DNA from: Emticicia sp. C21
GTDB taxonomy: Bacteria > Bacteroidota > Bacteroidia > Cytophagales > Spirosomataceae
Assembly (NCBI RefSeq): GCF_003418935.1
Contig: NZ_QVMT01000008.1
Location: forward strand, 171,920-235,919
Direction of reading: 5' to 3'
DNA: 64,000 bases
Shown: in pieces, positions 1 through 8,052 of the stretch
Layout of the letters: every line of letters begins with the position of its first letter
Position numbering within the stretch: position 1 is the first letter of the stretch
Notes under the pieces: generated by a model
The model's input: only the letters and a program-made list of their open reading frames with translations
Told to the model about the DNA's origin: nothing
Database searches by the model: none
Translations under genes and position numbers: made by a program

Positions 1-330
1 GCGAGATATTATCAAATAAACCAAAATACGACACAATATATACGTTACAAAGATTTACTATTGAAAGTATCACGAACATTACTTATTAAGAAGCATACAT
101 CCTTTCGAAAGATTATCCCCAATAACAATTCCCCTTATTTATGGTCCCTTGGAGACGTATTGCAATACGTCTCTACCAGAATTGGCGAAAATACTATTTC
201 ATACTCTCCTCCTCAACAGTCTGATTCTACCAAAAACCTCCCCAAACCCTTTGAAAACAGAATCCAAAGCCAGAAATTTACTGGATTACAATCTACACAA
301 CAATTAAGAAAATGGAAAAAGAGAAAATGA
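1..330 (+). pseudogene. Truncated N-terminal duplicate of the amidohydrolase gene (runs off left edge)
   Basis: The frame is open from the first base to a TGA at 328-330. Codons 25-81 encode a 19-residue block, NTTQYIRYKDLLLKVSRTL, that matches DTTKYIRYKDLPLKASRTL of the intact amidohydrolase (1737-1793) at 15 of 19 positions, with many synonymous differences, so the copies are related but old. After SRTL the similarity stops and the rest (KKHTSFRKII onward) looks like non-coding sequence read through, including the palindrome at 152-173. The only nearby start is a TTG at 61, inside the matching block, so I do not treat 61-330 as a gene in its own right. The stop overlaps an ATG at 327 of the next gene. 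It could be the start of a paralogue whose 5' part lies outside the window. Confidence 0.5.
152..173. repeat. Perfect 22-bp palindrome, REP-like
   Basis: Two 11-base arms, GAGACGTATTG and its exact complement, meet with no loop. It shares the AGACG(T/C)A core with the hairpin at 9444-9470, which suggests one family of small dispersed palindromes. No T-run follows, so it is not a typical terminator. Confidence 0.6.
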
Positions 331-1238
331 ATGCAGGTGGCAGGGGTATCACCGACTATAAGCCTGAGTATGACGAGCAAGCCTATAATTATTGCCTGTT
401 AGGGGCTACGAATGAGACGTTGGCCGAATTTTTTGGGGTGTCTGATACGACTATTAAAAAATGGATGAAGAAGTATCCGGGTTTTCAGGAGTCTGTCAGG
501 AATGGGAAAGAACTGGCCGATATGCAGGTAGCCAGAAGTCTGTTCAGAAGGGCGGTTGGGTATACTTACGAGCAGGTAGTTTCGGAGTTTGTCAGGGTAG
601 CAGACAATCAAGAGGAGCCTGAAAAGGTTAACCATACAGTGAGAACCTTTCTGCATGCCGACAGTAATGGTTCGCAAAAAAGCAGTTTAGCGACCATTCA
701 AGGAGAACTGGAAAAGGTTACCAATACGGTAGGAACCTATTTGAATGAGAACAACAATAGTGTGCAGAAAAGCAGTTTAACAACCATTCAAGAGGAACTG
801 GAAAAGGTGATAAATATGGTGAAAACCTTTGTGAATGCCGACAGCGACGGTTTGCAGAAAATCAGTACATCGACCACTCAGACGGAACCAGAAAAGGTGA
901 CCCATACGGTGGAAACCTTTTTGGATGAGGAAAGGAAAGGTTTGCAGAAAAGCAGTGCAACGACCACCCAAACGGAACCGGAAAAGGTGACCAATACGGT
1001 AGGAACCTTTTTGAATGAGGAAAGGGAGGGTTTGCAGAAAATCAGGGTGACAACCAGGGAAGTAATACCAGACGTGAGGGCACAGATATTCTGGTTAAAG
1101 AACCGTCAGCCGAAGCTCTGGCGGGATAAACAGGAGATTGACCATACGACGAAAGGTGAAAAGATGTCTTACGTCAAGATATTTGAGCTGCCTGATGATG
1201 GGCGCAACGATTACAGCAACCTTAAAAATAACTACTAA
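312..1238 (+). CDS. Orphan phage terminase small subunit-like protein with internal tandem repeats
   Basis: Residues about 12-90 (DYKPEYDEQAYNYCLLGAT, then a helix-turn-helix around FFGVSDTTIKKWMKKYPGF, then ADMQVARSLFRRAVGYTYE) look like the DNA-binding half of terminase small subunits found in Bacteroidota phages. Residues about 246-280 (VIPDVRAQIFWLKNRQPKLW, then RDKQE) match the family's C-terminal motif. Between them lie five copies of a 30-residue unit (residues 102-245) that normal members of about 150-180 residues lack. The unit has an ExEKVxxTVxTFL...GLQK pattern and may form a helix (inference). No large terminase, portal or capsid gene follows, so packaging function is doubtful; a domesticated or remnant gene is more likely. 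A start at 327 (M6) is equally possible and overlaps the preceding stop. Confidence 0.7.
   Translation: MEKEKMNAGGRGITDYKPEYDEQAYNYCLLGATNETLAEFFGVSDTTIKKWMKKYPGFQESVRNGKELADMQVARSLFRRAVGYTYEQVVSEFVRVADNQEEPEKVNHTVRTFLHADSNGSQKSSLATIQGELEKVTNTVGTYLNENNNSVQKSSLTTIQEELEKVINMVKTFVNADSDGLQKISTSTTQTEPEKVTHTVETFLDEERKGLQKSSATTTQTEPEKVTNTVGTFLNEEREGLQKIRVTTREVIPDVRAQIFWLKNRQPKLWRDKQEIDHTTKGEKMSYVKIFELPDDGRNDYSNLKNNY
615..1046 (+). repeat. Five in-frame 90-bp tandem repeats inside the terminase-like gene
   Basis: Units start at 615, 705, 795, 885 and 975. Each encodes 30 residues beginning E-(P/L)-E-K-V and containing (G/S)-x-Q-K near residue 21; the last is partial and runs into the C-terminal domain. 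Units 4 and 5 are the most alike, which suggests growth by unequal crossing-over or replication slippage. The reading frame is kept in all copies. Confidence 0.85.
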
Positions 1239-1286
1239 AAATGGCAACATTATACAGTCATTTCCTGTTGAGGCGGACGGCCAGTC

Positions 1287-1349
1287 TACGATTAAAAATC
1301 TAGGTTAAAATAATGTATGGAGAAAAGGTAGTTCAGATTTTTAATCGTA
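1287..1349. repeat. 15-bp perfect inverted repeat with 33-bp spacer
   Basis: TACGATTAAAAATCT at 1287-1301 is repeated in inverse orientation at 1335-1349. It lies just after the terminase-like gene, in a 350-bp spacer without a convincing gene. It could fold in RNA, or be what is left of an element's ends. Confidence 0.55.
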
Positions 1350-1390
1350 CGAGTTTAAATGACTCCTGCTTTTTTGGACGCCCAGTCCGA

Positions 1391-1419
1391 GTTACTTTTT
1401 TTCAGGTAAAAAAAGTAAC
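1391..1419. repeat. 12-bp perfect hairpin, REP-like
   Basis: GTTACTTTTTTT at 1391-1402 pairs exactly with 1408-1419 across a 5-base loop. Hairpins of the GTTACTTTTTT...AAAAAAGTAAC type occur widely between genes in Bacteroidota (general knowledge). It may also end transcription from the terminase-like gene. Confidence 0.5.
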
Positions 1420-1595
1420 AACCCGGGATTATGAAAGAAAACAATATAAGACATGGCTGTCAATATTGAAAGAATACGGTAGCTGTCATTTAAAAACCTC
1501 AAACCATTTCTATGTTTATTTACCACCACCGCACTCAAATACTCAGAAATTTTAATATTTTTACCGAAAAACACTTCTATAAAAACTTCTTTTAC

Positions 1596-4500
1596 ATGAA
1601 ACCTGAATTTACCTTGAAAACAGCTTTACTGAGTATTGGCATTGGGTGCTGCGTGGTGGCAGGCGTCTTTGCTTCCAAGGGTCGCAGCTTTTCGCGACTT
1701 TTTCTTTCGCTGCAGGATACTACCAAAGCGGCCAAAGATACGACCAAGTATATACGTTATAAAGATTTACCGCTGAAAGCCTCGCGCACGCTGCGCACCA
1801 ACACAACCGAGGGCACGTGGTTATCGGTCGATGTGAGCCCGGATAGCAAAACGATTGTGTTTGATATGATGGGCGATTTATTCACCATTCCGTTTGCAGG
1901 TGGTAAGGCTACCAATGTAACCAAAGGGATGGCTTTTGATACGCATCCGCGCTATAGTCCGGACGGTAAAAAGCTCCTGTTTATCTCTGACCGCACAGGC
2001 TCAGATAATGTCTGGTACATTGACTTTGAGAAAAAAGATACGGTGCAGGTAACGAAAGACCGCGACCAGAATTTTACCTCTGCCGACTGGACACCCGACG
2101 GCAAATATATTGTGTACTCAAAAGGCCGTATGAACGTGCAATTGTGGATGGTGCACCACGACGGTGGTGGAGGGGTACAATTGATTGACGCACCTACGAA
2201 CCTGAAAACGATTGATGCTGCTGTTGGTCATGATGGCCGCTATGTGTATTTCTCGCAACGCAGTGGCGCCTGGAACTACAATGCTATGATGCCACAATAC
2301 CAGATTGGTATCTACGACCGTGATAATGCCAAACGTACTACCATTACCTCAAGATATGGTTCGGCCTTTACGCCTACGCTTTCGGGCGATGGTAAATGGC
2401 TGGTATATGGCTCCCGCTATGAAGATAAAACTGGATTGGTGCTTCGCAATTTAGAAAATGGCGATGAAAAATGGCTGGCCTACCCTATTCAACGGGATGA
2501 GCAGGAGTCTATTGCTACGATGGGGGTTTTGCCGGGTATGTCGTTTACGCCTGATAATCAGGCCGTGTTGGCTTCTTATGGTGGTAAGATTTACAAAATC
2601 GGCGTGAATGGTGAGAAGCCTGTGGCCATTCCGTTTAATGTAGATATGGAAATAGAAATGGGGCCTCAACTGGAGTTTAAATATCCGGTATCGGATACCA
2701 GCCATGCCCTGATTACGCAGATTCGCGATGCGATTGCTTCGCCAGATGGCAAGAAATTAGCCTTTACAGCCTTGAATCGCCTGTATATAGCAGATTATCC
2801 GAATGGCACGCCTCGTCTGATTACGACAAACGATTTCACCGAAGCTCAACCGGCATGGTCGACCGATGGTAAAAATCTGGTGTTTACGACCTGGACACCT
2901 GAGGGTGGAAATTTATATAAAGTAAATGCAGAGGGTACACCTAATCTGCAAAAACTTACTCAAAGTTCTGCTTTATACGGCCAACCTGTGTGGACGCCTA
3001 AAAACGACCGCATTGTGTTTATCCGTACACGTCTGCAAGCCTTTAAATCTTCTATCGGGCCTGTAGCTAATGGTTCGGAAGACGATATTTGCTGGATAGA
3101 TGCCAATGGTGGTGCTGTTACGGTGATAGACAAAGCCCGTAACCGCACTACCCCGCACTTTGTGAGTAGCCAGGCTGACCGTATTTATTTAAGCGGTAGT
3201 GATGGTGACCTGCAATCTATCAAATGGGATGGGACGGATGAGAAAACGCATGTGAAAGTGACGGGTATCACCACTTATGGGATGAGTATTGAAGGCGAAG
3301 ATTTTGCACATAACTGTATGCTCTCAGAAAAAGCGGCACAGGCTATGGAGGTGAATCGTCCGTCGCCGGCTTCGCAGATTATCATGGCCCCGGATGGCGA
3401 CCAGGCATTGGCGCAGATTAATAATGAGATTTATACACTGAATGTACCAAAAACTGGTAAAACGGTGAATATCTCGGTAGCAGACGTAGGTTCAGCCCAG
3501 TTTCCGGCTAAAAAGCTGACTGAGTTGGGCGGAGAGTTTCCGTCGTGGTCGAGCGATTCGAAGAAAGTGCATTGGTCGCTGGGACGTTATCATATTGTAT
3601 ATGATCTGGAAAGAGCAAAGAATTTTGATGATAGCGTGAAAGTGGCGAAAAAGGCCGAAGAAAAACGTAAGGCAGATTCGTTGAACAAGGCGAAATCGGA
3701 TACCATCAAGATTAAAACCGATAGCGTGAAAGTGAAAGATGCGAAGAAAGCAGCGGCGAAAAAAGAAGAGCCAAAGTATAAACCGGAGGAAACGGAGATA
3801 AAAATCTATTTCAGCAGAGATATGCCAACGGGAGCGGTGCTATTGAAAGGCGCTCGCGTGATTACGATGAAAGGCAATGAAGTGATAGAAAACGGTGATA
3901 TTCTGATTGAAAACAACCGTATCAAGGAGATTGGTAAAAGCGGAACGCTCAAAGGGACGGGCAAGGCCAAGGTAATAGATGTAAAAGGGAAGACGGTGAT
4001 ACCGGGCTTTGTGGATACGCATGCGCATATGTGGCCGCAGTGGGGTATCCAGAAGAATCAGGTTTGGGTGTATGCCGCTAATTTAGCTTATGGCGTAACG
4101 ACAACACGTGACCCGCAAACGGCTACGACCGACGTATTTACGTATGGTGATATGGTTGAGGCAGGTAAAATTGCCGGACCAAGAATCTATTCAACAGGGC
4201 CGGGCGTAGGTTTCTGGGCCTATAATATTAAAGATTCTACAGGGGCTATTAATGCTTTGAAACAGTATAGCAAGTACTATAACTCGAAGTATATCAAGAT
4301 GTATCTGACCGGAAATCGTCAGAGTCGCCAGTGGATTATCAAGGCTGCGAGAGACCAGAAATTGATGCCTACGACTGAGGGAGGGTTGAACTATAAGCTG
4401 AACATGACGAACCTTATAGATGGGTATCCGGGTCATGAGCACGCCATTCCGGTATACCCGTTGTATAACGATGTGGTGAAAAGTATCGCTTACTCACAAA

Positions 4501-5087
4501 TGGCGGTGACTCCCACCCTATTGGTTTCGTACGGTGGGCCTTTTGCTGAAATCTATTATTTTGAGACTGAGAATCCGTACCATGATAAGAAGATGCAGAA
4601 TTTTATGCCTTATGATGAACTGGCAGAAAAGACTCGTCGGGTAAGTACTTGGTTCTTGCCGGAAGAGCACGTATTCCAGAAACATGCGAAATCGATGAAA
4701 TCGATGGTGGAAAGCGGGTCTTTGGCTGGTATCGGTAGTCATGGTGAGTTCCAGGGATTAGGGTATCACTGGGAATTATGGTCGATGCAAAGTGGTGGTA
4801 TGAAAAATCATGACGCCTTGAAAGTAGCTACTATTCTTGGTGCTAAAGCACTAGGATTAGACCAGGATTTGGGCAGTATCGAAAAAGGTAAACTGGCTGA
4901 TTTGTTGATTATGGATAAAAATCCGCTGGAGAATATCCGTAACTCGAATACGTTGAAAATGGTTGTGAAGAATGGTCGGGTGTACGATGCGAATACTTTA
5001 GATGAGGTTTATCCGGCTCAGAAGAAGTTAATTCGTACGGAGTGGACTTTTGAGAAGCCTGCGAATACTACGGGGTTAACAGACTAG
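1596..5087 (+). CDS. Exported amidohydrolase with N-terminal TolB-like beta-propeller
   Basis: The protein has about 1163 residues from the ATG at 1596, chosen because a signal peptide (MKPEFTLKTALLSIGIGCCV) begins there; the frame is open further upstream but that part looks random. Residues about 60-680 contain repeated PD40/WD40-like blades (SPDSKTIVFD, YSPDGKKLLFISDRTGSDNVW, TPDGKYIVYSKG). A Lys/Glu-rich linker (about 682-735) leads to a metal-dependent amidohydrolase domain with the metal-binding DTHAH motif near residue 808 and the closing EKGKLADLLIMDKNPLENI. Such propeller-amidohydrolases are thought to cleave cyclic amide or peptide-like substrates outside the cytoplasm, but the substrate is unknown. 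A truncated relative lies at the left edge. The gene stands alone, with a hairpin at 5132-5175 after it. Confidence 0.9.
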   Translation: MKPEFTLKTALLSIGIGCCVVAGVFASKGRSFSRLFLSLQDTTKAAKDTTKYIRYKDLPLKASRTLRTNTTEGTWLSVDVSPDSKTIVFDMMGDLFTIPFAGGKATNVTKGMAFDTHPRYSPDGKKLLFISDRTGSDNVWYIDFEKKDTVQVTKDRDQNFTSADWTPDGKYIVYSKGRMNVQLWMVHHDGGGGVQLIDAPTNLKTIDAAVGHDGRYVYFSQRSGAWNYNAMMPQYQIGIYDRDNAKRTTITSRYGSAFTPTLSGDGKWLVYGSRYEDKTGLVLRNLENGDEKWLAYPIQRDEQESIATMGVLPGMSFTPDNQAVLASYGGKIYKIGVNGEKPVAIPFNVDMEIEMGPQLEFKYPVSDTSHALITQIRDAIASPDGKKLAFTALNRLYIADYPNGTPRLITTNDFTEAQPAWSTDGKNLVFTTWTPEGGNLYKVNAEGTPNLQKLTQSSALYGQPVWTPKNDRIVFIRTRLQAFKSSIGPVANGSEDDICWIDANGGAVTVIDKARNRTTPHFVSSQADRIYLSGSDGDLQSIKWDGTDEKTHVKVTGITTYGMSIEGEDFAHNCMLSEKAAQAMEVNRPSPASQIIMAPDGDQALAQINNEIYTLNVPKTGKTVNISVADVGSAQFPAKKLTELGGEFPSWSSDSKKVHWSLGRYHIVYDLERAKNFDDSVKVAKKAEEKRKADSLNKAKSDTIKIKTDSVKVKDAKKAAAKKEEPKYKPEETEIKIYFSRDMPTGAVLLKGARVITMKGNEVIENGDILIENNRIKEIGKSGTLKGTGKAKVIDVKGKTVIPGFVDTHAHMWPQWGIQKNQVWVYAANLAYGVTTTRDPQTATTDVFTYGDMVEAGKIAGPRIYSTGPGVGFWAYNIKDSTGAINALKQYSKYYNSKYIKMYLTGNRQSRQWIIKAARDQKLMPTTEGGLNYKLNMTNLIDGYPGHEHAIPVYPLYNDVVKSIAYSQMAVTPTLLVSYGGPFAEIYYFETENPYHDKKMQNFMPYDELAEKTRRVSTWFLPEEHVFQKHAKSMKSMVESGSLAGIGSHGEFQGLGYHWELWSMQSGGMKNHDALKVATILGAKALGLDQDLGSIEKGKLADLLIMDKNPLENIRNSNTLKMVVKNGRVYDANTLDEVYPAQKKLIRTEWTFEKPANTTGLTD

Positions 5088-5131
5088 AGCACAGCCCCCC
5101 GCCCCTGAAGGGGAGCTTAAGCGCAAAGACT

Positions 5132-5175
5132 ACCGTGCCACGCCTCTACTCGTTCGAGAAAGGGCGTGGCACGGT
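5132..5175 (+). terminator. Strong hairpin after the amidohydrolase gene
   Basis: ACCGTGCCACGCC at 5132-5144 pairs perfectly with 5163-5175; the 18-base loop holds a further CTCG/CGAG pairing. No long T-run follows, so it could be a REP-like element or a protective 3' hairpin rather than a classical terminator. Just upstream (5101-5114) is a small CCCCTGAAGGGG hairpin of a kind common in this phylum. Confidence 0.5.
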
Positions 5176-5378
5176 TATTAATGGAGAGAAATAAAATAAC
5201 AGAACAAAAAATATTGAAATTTCAGAATATTTTGAAATTTTTGTAAAGTTTAAATATTCGGAAATTTTTACATATTTAAAATATTCAATATTTACAAACA
5301 GTTATAAAAATACAGCAGTTATTATAGCTTTTTCATGGCAAATGTTTAATTTTTTAAGTAATAGCTAATCAATCCATA

Positions 5379-5534
5379 TTATAGATTTTTCAACAACTTT
5401 CTTAAATCCACAACGCCAAATAAGAATATGATACAGGCAATTGGGTAGTTAAGAAATTTCTTTAGTGGATTGTTATAAAAAGTTTTCATGGCGTTATTGG
5501 CTGTTTTTTCTGCTTTTGATGCCACAAAGTTCAT
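5379..5534 (-). CDS. Possible 51-residue small membrane protein
   Basis: An ATG at 5534 opens a 51-codon frame: a basic, amphipathic N-terminus (MNFVASKAEKTANNAMKTFY), one likely membrane span (YPIACIIFLFGVV) and a basic tail (DLRKLLKNL). Composition and layout look like a real small membrane protein, but I see no clear ribosome site and recognise no family. It sits downstream of the 5678-6121 gene, beyond that gene's terminator. The rest of the 590-base gap 5088-5677 holds only hairpins, a very AT-rich stretch (5200-5330), and a short direct repeat around CTTGAATGGC at 5565-5603. Confidence 0.35.
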   Translation of the reverse strand: MNFVASKAEKTANNAMKTFYNNPLKKFLNYPIACIIFLFGVVDLRKLLKNL

Positions 5535-5625
5535 TGAAATTCTGTGTGTACCCAACTATAAATGCTTGAATGGCAGGGTTTAGTTCTTGAATGGCGGGTT
5601 TGAGGAAGTAAATGGTGATTATAAA

Positions 5626-5658
5626 AAATACGCAGGCAGATTGGCTGCCTGCGTATTT
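5626..5658 (-). terminator. Rho-independent terminator of the secreted-protein gene
   Basis: Fourteen-base perfect arms (5626-5639 and 5645-5658) with a 5-base loop; read on the minus strand the stem is followed by a run of T. It lies 20 bases after the stop of the gene that ends at 5678. Confidence 0.8.
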
Positions 5659-5677
5659 AAGCTCAACTAAAATTATA

Positions 5678-6121
5678 TTACTTCAGATAATACGTTGTCA
5701 ATAACTTAGTAGCTTCCGCAGCGTTTTCAGCACAGGCTTCGCAAAATGTACCTCTACCCTCAACCGGGCCTTCGTATAACCAACGAAAGGTCTTTGAGTA
5801 TTTGCCGTCAAGGCTAGCAATTTTTAAAGTATTATTCTTTTTCGGAATTACATACAAGCGCAGATTATTTGGAAAAAGTACTTTGAATGCTTTTTCACCA
5901 TTCATCATATCCACTCCTTCATATTGGAGTTTCATGCTCTTAATATCGCCCTCGGGTGTTTTATAAGAATAGTTAATATCACCCACCTGATTGGCATTTA
6001 CCCAGAAGCCATAGGCTTCAAAGTCTTTGGCATTGAAGTTTTTGTAGGAAAAATTGGCCACGCGTTGTGCGAAAGTAGTGGCAGGTAATAGCAATGTGAG
6101 ATAAATCAAAAGTCTGTACAT
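5678..6121 (-). CDS. Small secreted protein of unknown function
   Basis: I chose the ATG at 6121, ten codons inside the longest frame, because it starts a clean signal peptide, MYRLLIYLTLLLPATTFAQ. The mature protein of about 128 residues is rich in beta-strand-like sequence and has a Cys pair (FCEAC) near the C-terminus that could form a disulphide or bind a metal. I recognise no family. It lies 59 bases after the HEAT-repeat-like gene on the same strand, so the two may be co-transcribed, and a strong terminator follows. Confidence 0.65.
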   Translation of the reverse strand: MYRLLIYLTLLLPATTFAQRVANFSYKNFNAKDFEAYGFWVNANQVGDINYSYKTPEGDIKSMKLQYEGVDMMNGEKAFKVLFPNNLRLYVIPKKNNTLKIASLDGKYSKTFRWLYEGPVEGRGTFCEACAENAAEATKLLTTYYLK

Positions 6122-6180
6122 GGATTTTATGATTTGTTTGTTGCAAACCAATATTAAAATACTGTGCCAGACCCTTGCTA

Positions 6181-6810
6181 TTATTTACCTTGAAGCTTCT
6201 TCAATACTTTTTCTACACGTTTGCGCTTACTTTCTTTATCAAATTCAGAGAGTCTGGCTATAAGTGTTTTGATGAAAACATTTTTGTGGGCTTCATCAAT
6301 AACCCCCGCTGCATTTTCGGCATACATGGGTAATTGGTTGGTTGGGCTAATTAAAAACTGCTCATGAAGCAGATCAAAAGCATCATTACTGTAATCAGCA
6401 ACAGAACATAATTTAGTCAGAATACTTACATAATTATCTCTGGTGATGACCGAGCCTTTATCGGCTACTGCTGCCAGTTTAGCCACTGCACCAAATACAG
6501 TGGCAGGGCTTGCTGAGGCAATGGTATTGAGGGCTGTCATAGCACCCCATTGCAACCGATTGTTCCTGCTATCTAATAATTCGACAAAGTTGCTGGCATA
6601 AGGAGCTATTAATTGTGGTTTTGCTTCGCCAATTTCGTAGAGTACCTTGATGCAATCGCTCTGGATATCTTTGTTTTTGTTCGAAAGATTCTGAATCAAT
6701 TCAGCTACCGCCTCTTTGTTCTCAGTTTCAACGAGTTCTTTTGCTAATTCCTGATTTGGCACTTCGTCTCTTCTATTCAATGAAGTAGCCAATTTGTCAA
6801 TAATACTCAT
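6181..6810 (-). CDS. HEAT/ARM-repeat-like helical protein
   Basis: The protein has 209 residues, no signal peptide and no membrane span. Its pattern of paired helices (KEAVAELIQNLSNKNKDIQS, then CIKVLYEIGEAKPQLIAPYA, then LQWGAMTALNTIASASP) is that of HEAT-type repeats, a scaffold for protein binding, and the C-terminus is very basic (KESKRKRVEKVLKKLQGK). Such proteins are conserved in Bacteroidota without an assigned role. It is expected to act in the cytoplasm. The gene is divergent from the flavoprotein gene at 7019, sharing a 208-base promoter region. Confidence 0.6.
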   Translation of the reverse strand: MSIIDKLATSLNRRDEVPNQELAKELVETENKEAVAELIQNLSNKNKDIQSDCIKVLYEIGEAKPQLIAPYASNFVELLDSRNNRLQWGAMTALNTIASASPATVFGAVAKLAAVADKGSVITRDNYVSILTKLCSVADYSNDAFDLLHEQFLISPTNQLPMYAENAAGVIDEAHKNVFIKTLIARLSEFDKESKRKRVEKVLKKLQGK

Positions 6811-6942
6811 GGTATATATAGGTTAATATCTGATAGCAATTTAAAAATAAATCAACAAATGAGGTTATTTTTAAGTATCCATACTAATAATAAATGCTCC
6901 TCTCATACCTCCTACTTTATTTAATAATTTTGATTTATTTTT

Positions 6943-6981
6943 TGCAACATTGTTGCATTTATAAAATTATTCTTACCTTTG
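6943..6981 (+). promoter_or_regulatory. Promoter with dyad operator before the flavoprotein gene
   Basis: TGCAACA and TGTTGCA flank a single T at 6943-6957. A TTG at 6953-6955, inside the dyad, sits 18 bases before TACCTTTG (6974-6981), which fits the Bacteroidota -7 consensus TAnnTTTG. A protein bound to the dyad would cover the -33 box, so repression is expected. The regulator is not adjacent. Confidence 0.65.
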
Positions 6982-7018
6982 TCAGATAACAGTTCAACAA
7001 TTTAAACGCATTTATCAG

Positions 7019-7927
7019 ATGGCAAATGGTCAGGAATTTGAAGTAATCATCATAGGCGGAAGCTATGCAGGACTTTCAGCGGCTATGAGTTTAGGACGTG
7101 CCCTAAGAAAAGTTTTAGTAATCGACAGTGGTTTACCGTGCAATAGACAAACACCTCATTCACATAATTTCCTTACACAAGACGGGAAAAAACCCAAAGA
7201 AATAACCAATATCGCCTTAGCTCAAATAGCTCATTATACTACGGTAGAATTTTATCAGGGATTAGCTATAAATGCATCAAAAACAAAAAAAGGCTTCCTG
7301 GTTGAGATACAAAACGGAGAAGTCTTCCAAGCCAAAAAATTAGTATTTGCTACCGGTATAAAAGATATAATGCCTGACATAGAGGGCTTTACCGAATGCT
7401 GGGGGATTTCGGCAGTACATTGTCCGTATTGTCATGGATACGAAATAAAGGGTCAAAAAACGGGCATTATCGCCAATGGTGATGCCGCTATGCACTATGC
7501 GCAGTTAATTCACCAGTGGACAAAAGACCTTATGCTCTTTACTAATGGTAAGTCTACTTTGACCGAAGAACAAAGTAACAAACTTAAAAAGTACAATATA
7601 ACTGTAGTTGAAACTGATATAGATGCATTAGTTCATACAGATGGATATATTGAAAAGATTGTCTTAAAAGATGGCCCCGCCATTGCGCTCAATGCGGTTT
7701 ACTATAGACCCGTATTTGTGCAACATTCGGATATTCTTCAAGCATTAGGTTGTGAATTGACCGAACATGGATTGATACGTGTTGACAGCTTTCAGAAAAC
7801 TACTATTGCAGGAGTCTTTGCCTGTGGCGATAACTCAAACCCTATGCGCTCGGTGGCTATGGCAGTGGCATCAGGCTCTGCTACCGGAGCATTTGTGAAT
7901 CATGAATTGATTGGAGAAACGTTTTAA
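7019..7927 (+). CDS. NAD(P)/FAD-dependent oxidoreductase, thioredoxin-reductase-like
   Basis: A 302-residue flavoprotein. The FAD-binding GGSYAG lies at residues 13-18, a CPYC redox pair at 135-138 occupies the place of the CATC site of thioredoxin reductases, and the second FAD motif is GVFACGDNSNPMRSVAMAVA near the C-terminus. It is expected to move electrons from NAD(P)H through FAD to the disulphide and then to an unknown partner. True TrxB enzymes are similar in length, but this belongs to the group related to fungal dithiol oxidases and TrxB-like proteins, so I give no gene symbol. It stands alone behind a dyad-regulated promoter, which suggests a stress-induced role. Confidence 0.85.
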   Translation: MANGQEFEVIIIGGSYAGLSAAMSLGRALRKVLVIDSGLPCNRQTPHSHNFLTQDGKKPKEITNIALAQIAHYTTVEFYQGLAINASKTKKGFLVEIQNGEVFQAKKLVFATGIKDIMPDIEGFTECWGISAVHCPYCHGYEIKGQKTGIIANGDAAMHYAQLIHQWTKDLMLFTNGKSTLTEEQSNKLKKYNITVVETDIDALVHTDGYIEKIVLKDGPAIALNAVYYRPVFVQHSDILQALGCELTEHGLIRVDSFQKTTIAGVFACGDNSNPMRSVAMAVASGSATGAFVNHELIGETF

Positions 7928-7996
7928 AAACTGAGAAAGGGCACCGTAGTAAAAAAGTTTTTCATCGCATACAACCTATATATACGTTTATGCATT

Positions 7997-8046
7997 AGGT
8001 CTTTAAATACCCTCTGAGAATTTCTGAGCTGAGACTTTAAAGACCT
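7997..8046 (+). terminator. Hairpin followed by T-run after the flavoprotein gene
   Basis: AGGTCTTTAAA (7997-8007) pairs with TTTAAAGACCT (8036-8046), followed by more T residues. The 28-base loop is long for a terminator, so confidence is moderate. Confidence 0.55.
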
Positions 8047-8052
8047 TTTTGC

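Noticed and set aside
61-330. 89-residue open frame starting with TTG
   Set aside because: It starts inside a fragment of the amidohydrolase gene and the rest has no protein character; it includes a perfect palindrome.
615-1046. Regular 90-bp repeats as a possible CRISPR array
   Set aside because: Units are adjacent with no spacers, vary, and are coding in frame.
1313-1555. 80-residue plus-strand frame
   Set aside because: It runs through two inverted repeats and into the 5' region of the amidohydrolase gene; no family-like sequence.
312-1595. Prophage or phage-derived island
   Set aside because: Only one phage-like gene is present; no integrase, capsid, portal or attachment site was seen.
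5560-5625. Minus-strand frame without a start, overlapping the small membrane ORF in another phase
   Set aside because: It has no ATG and begins within the neighbouring terminator.
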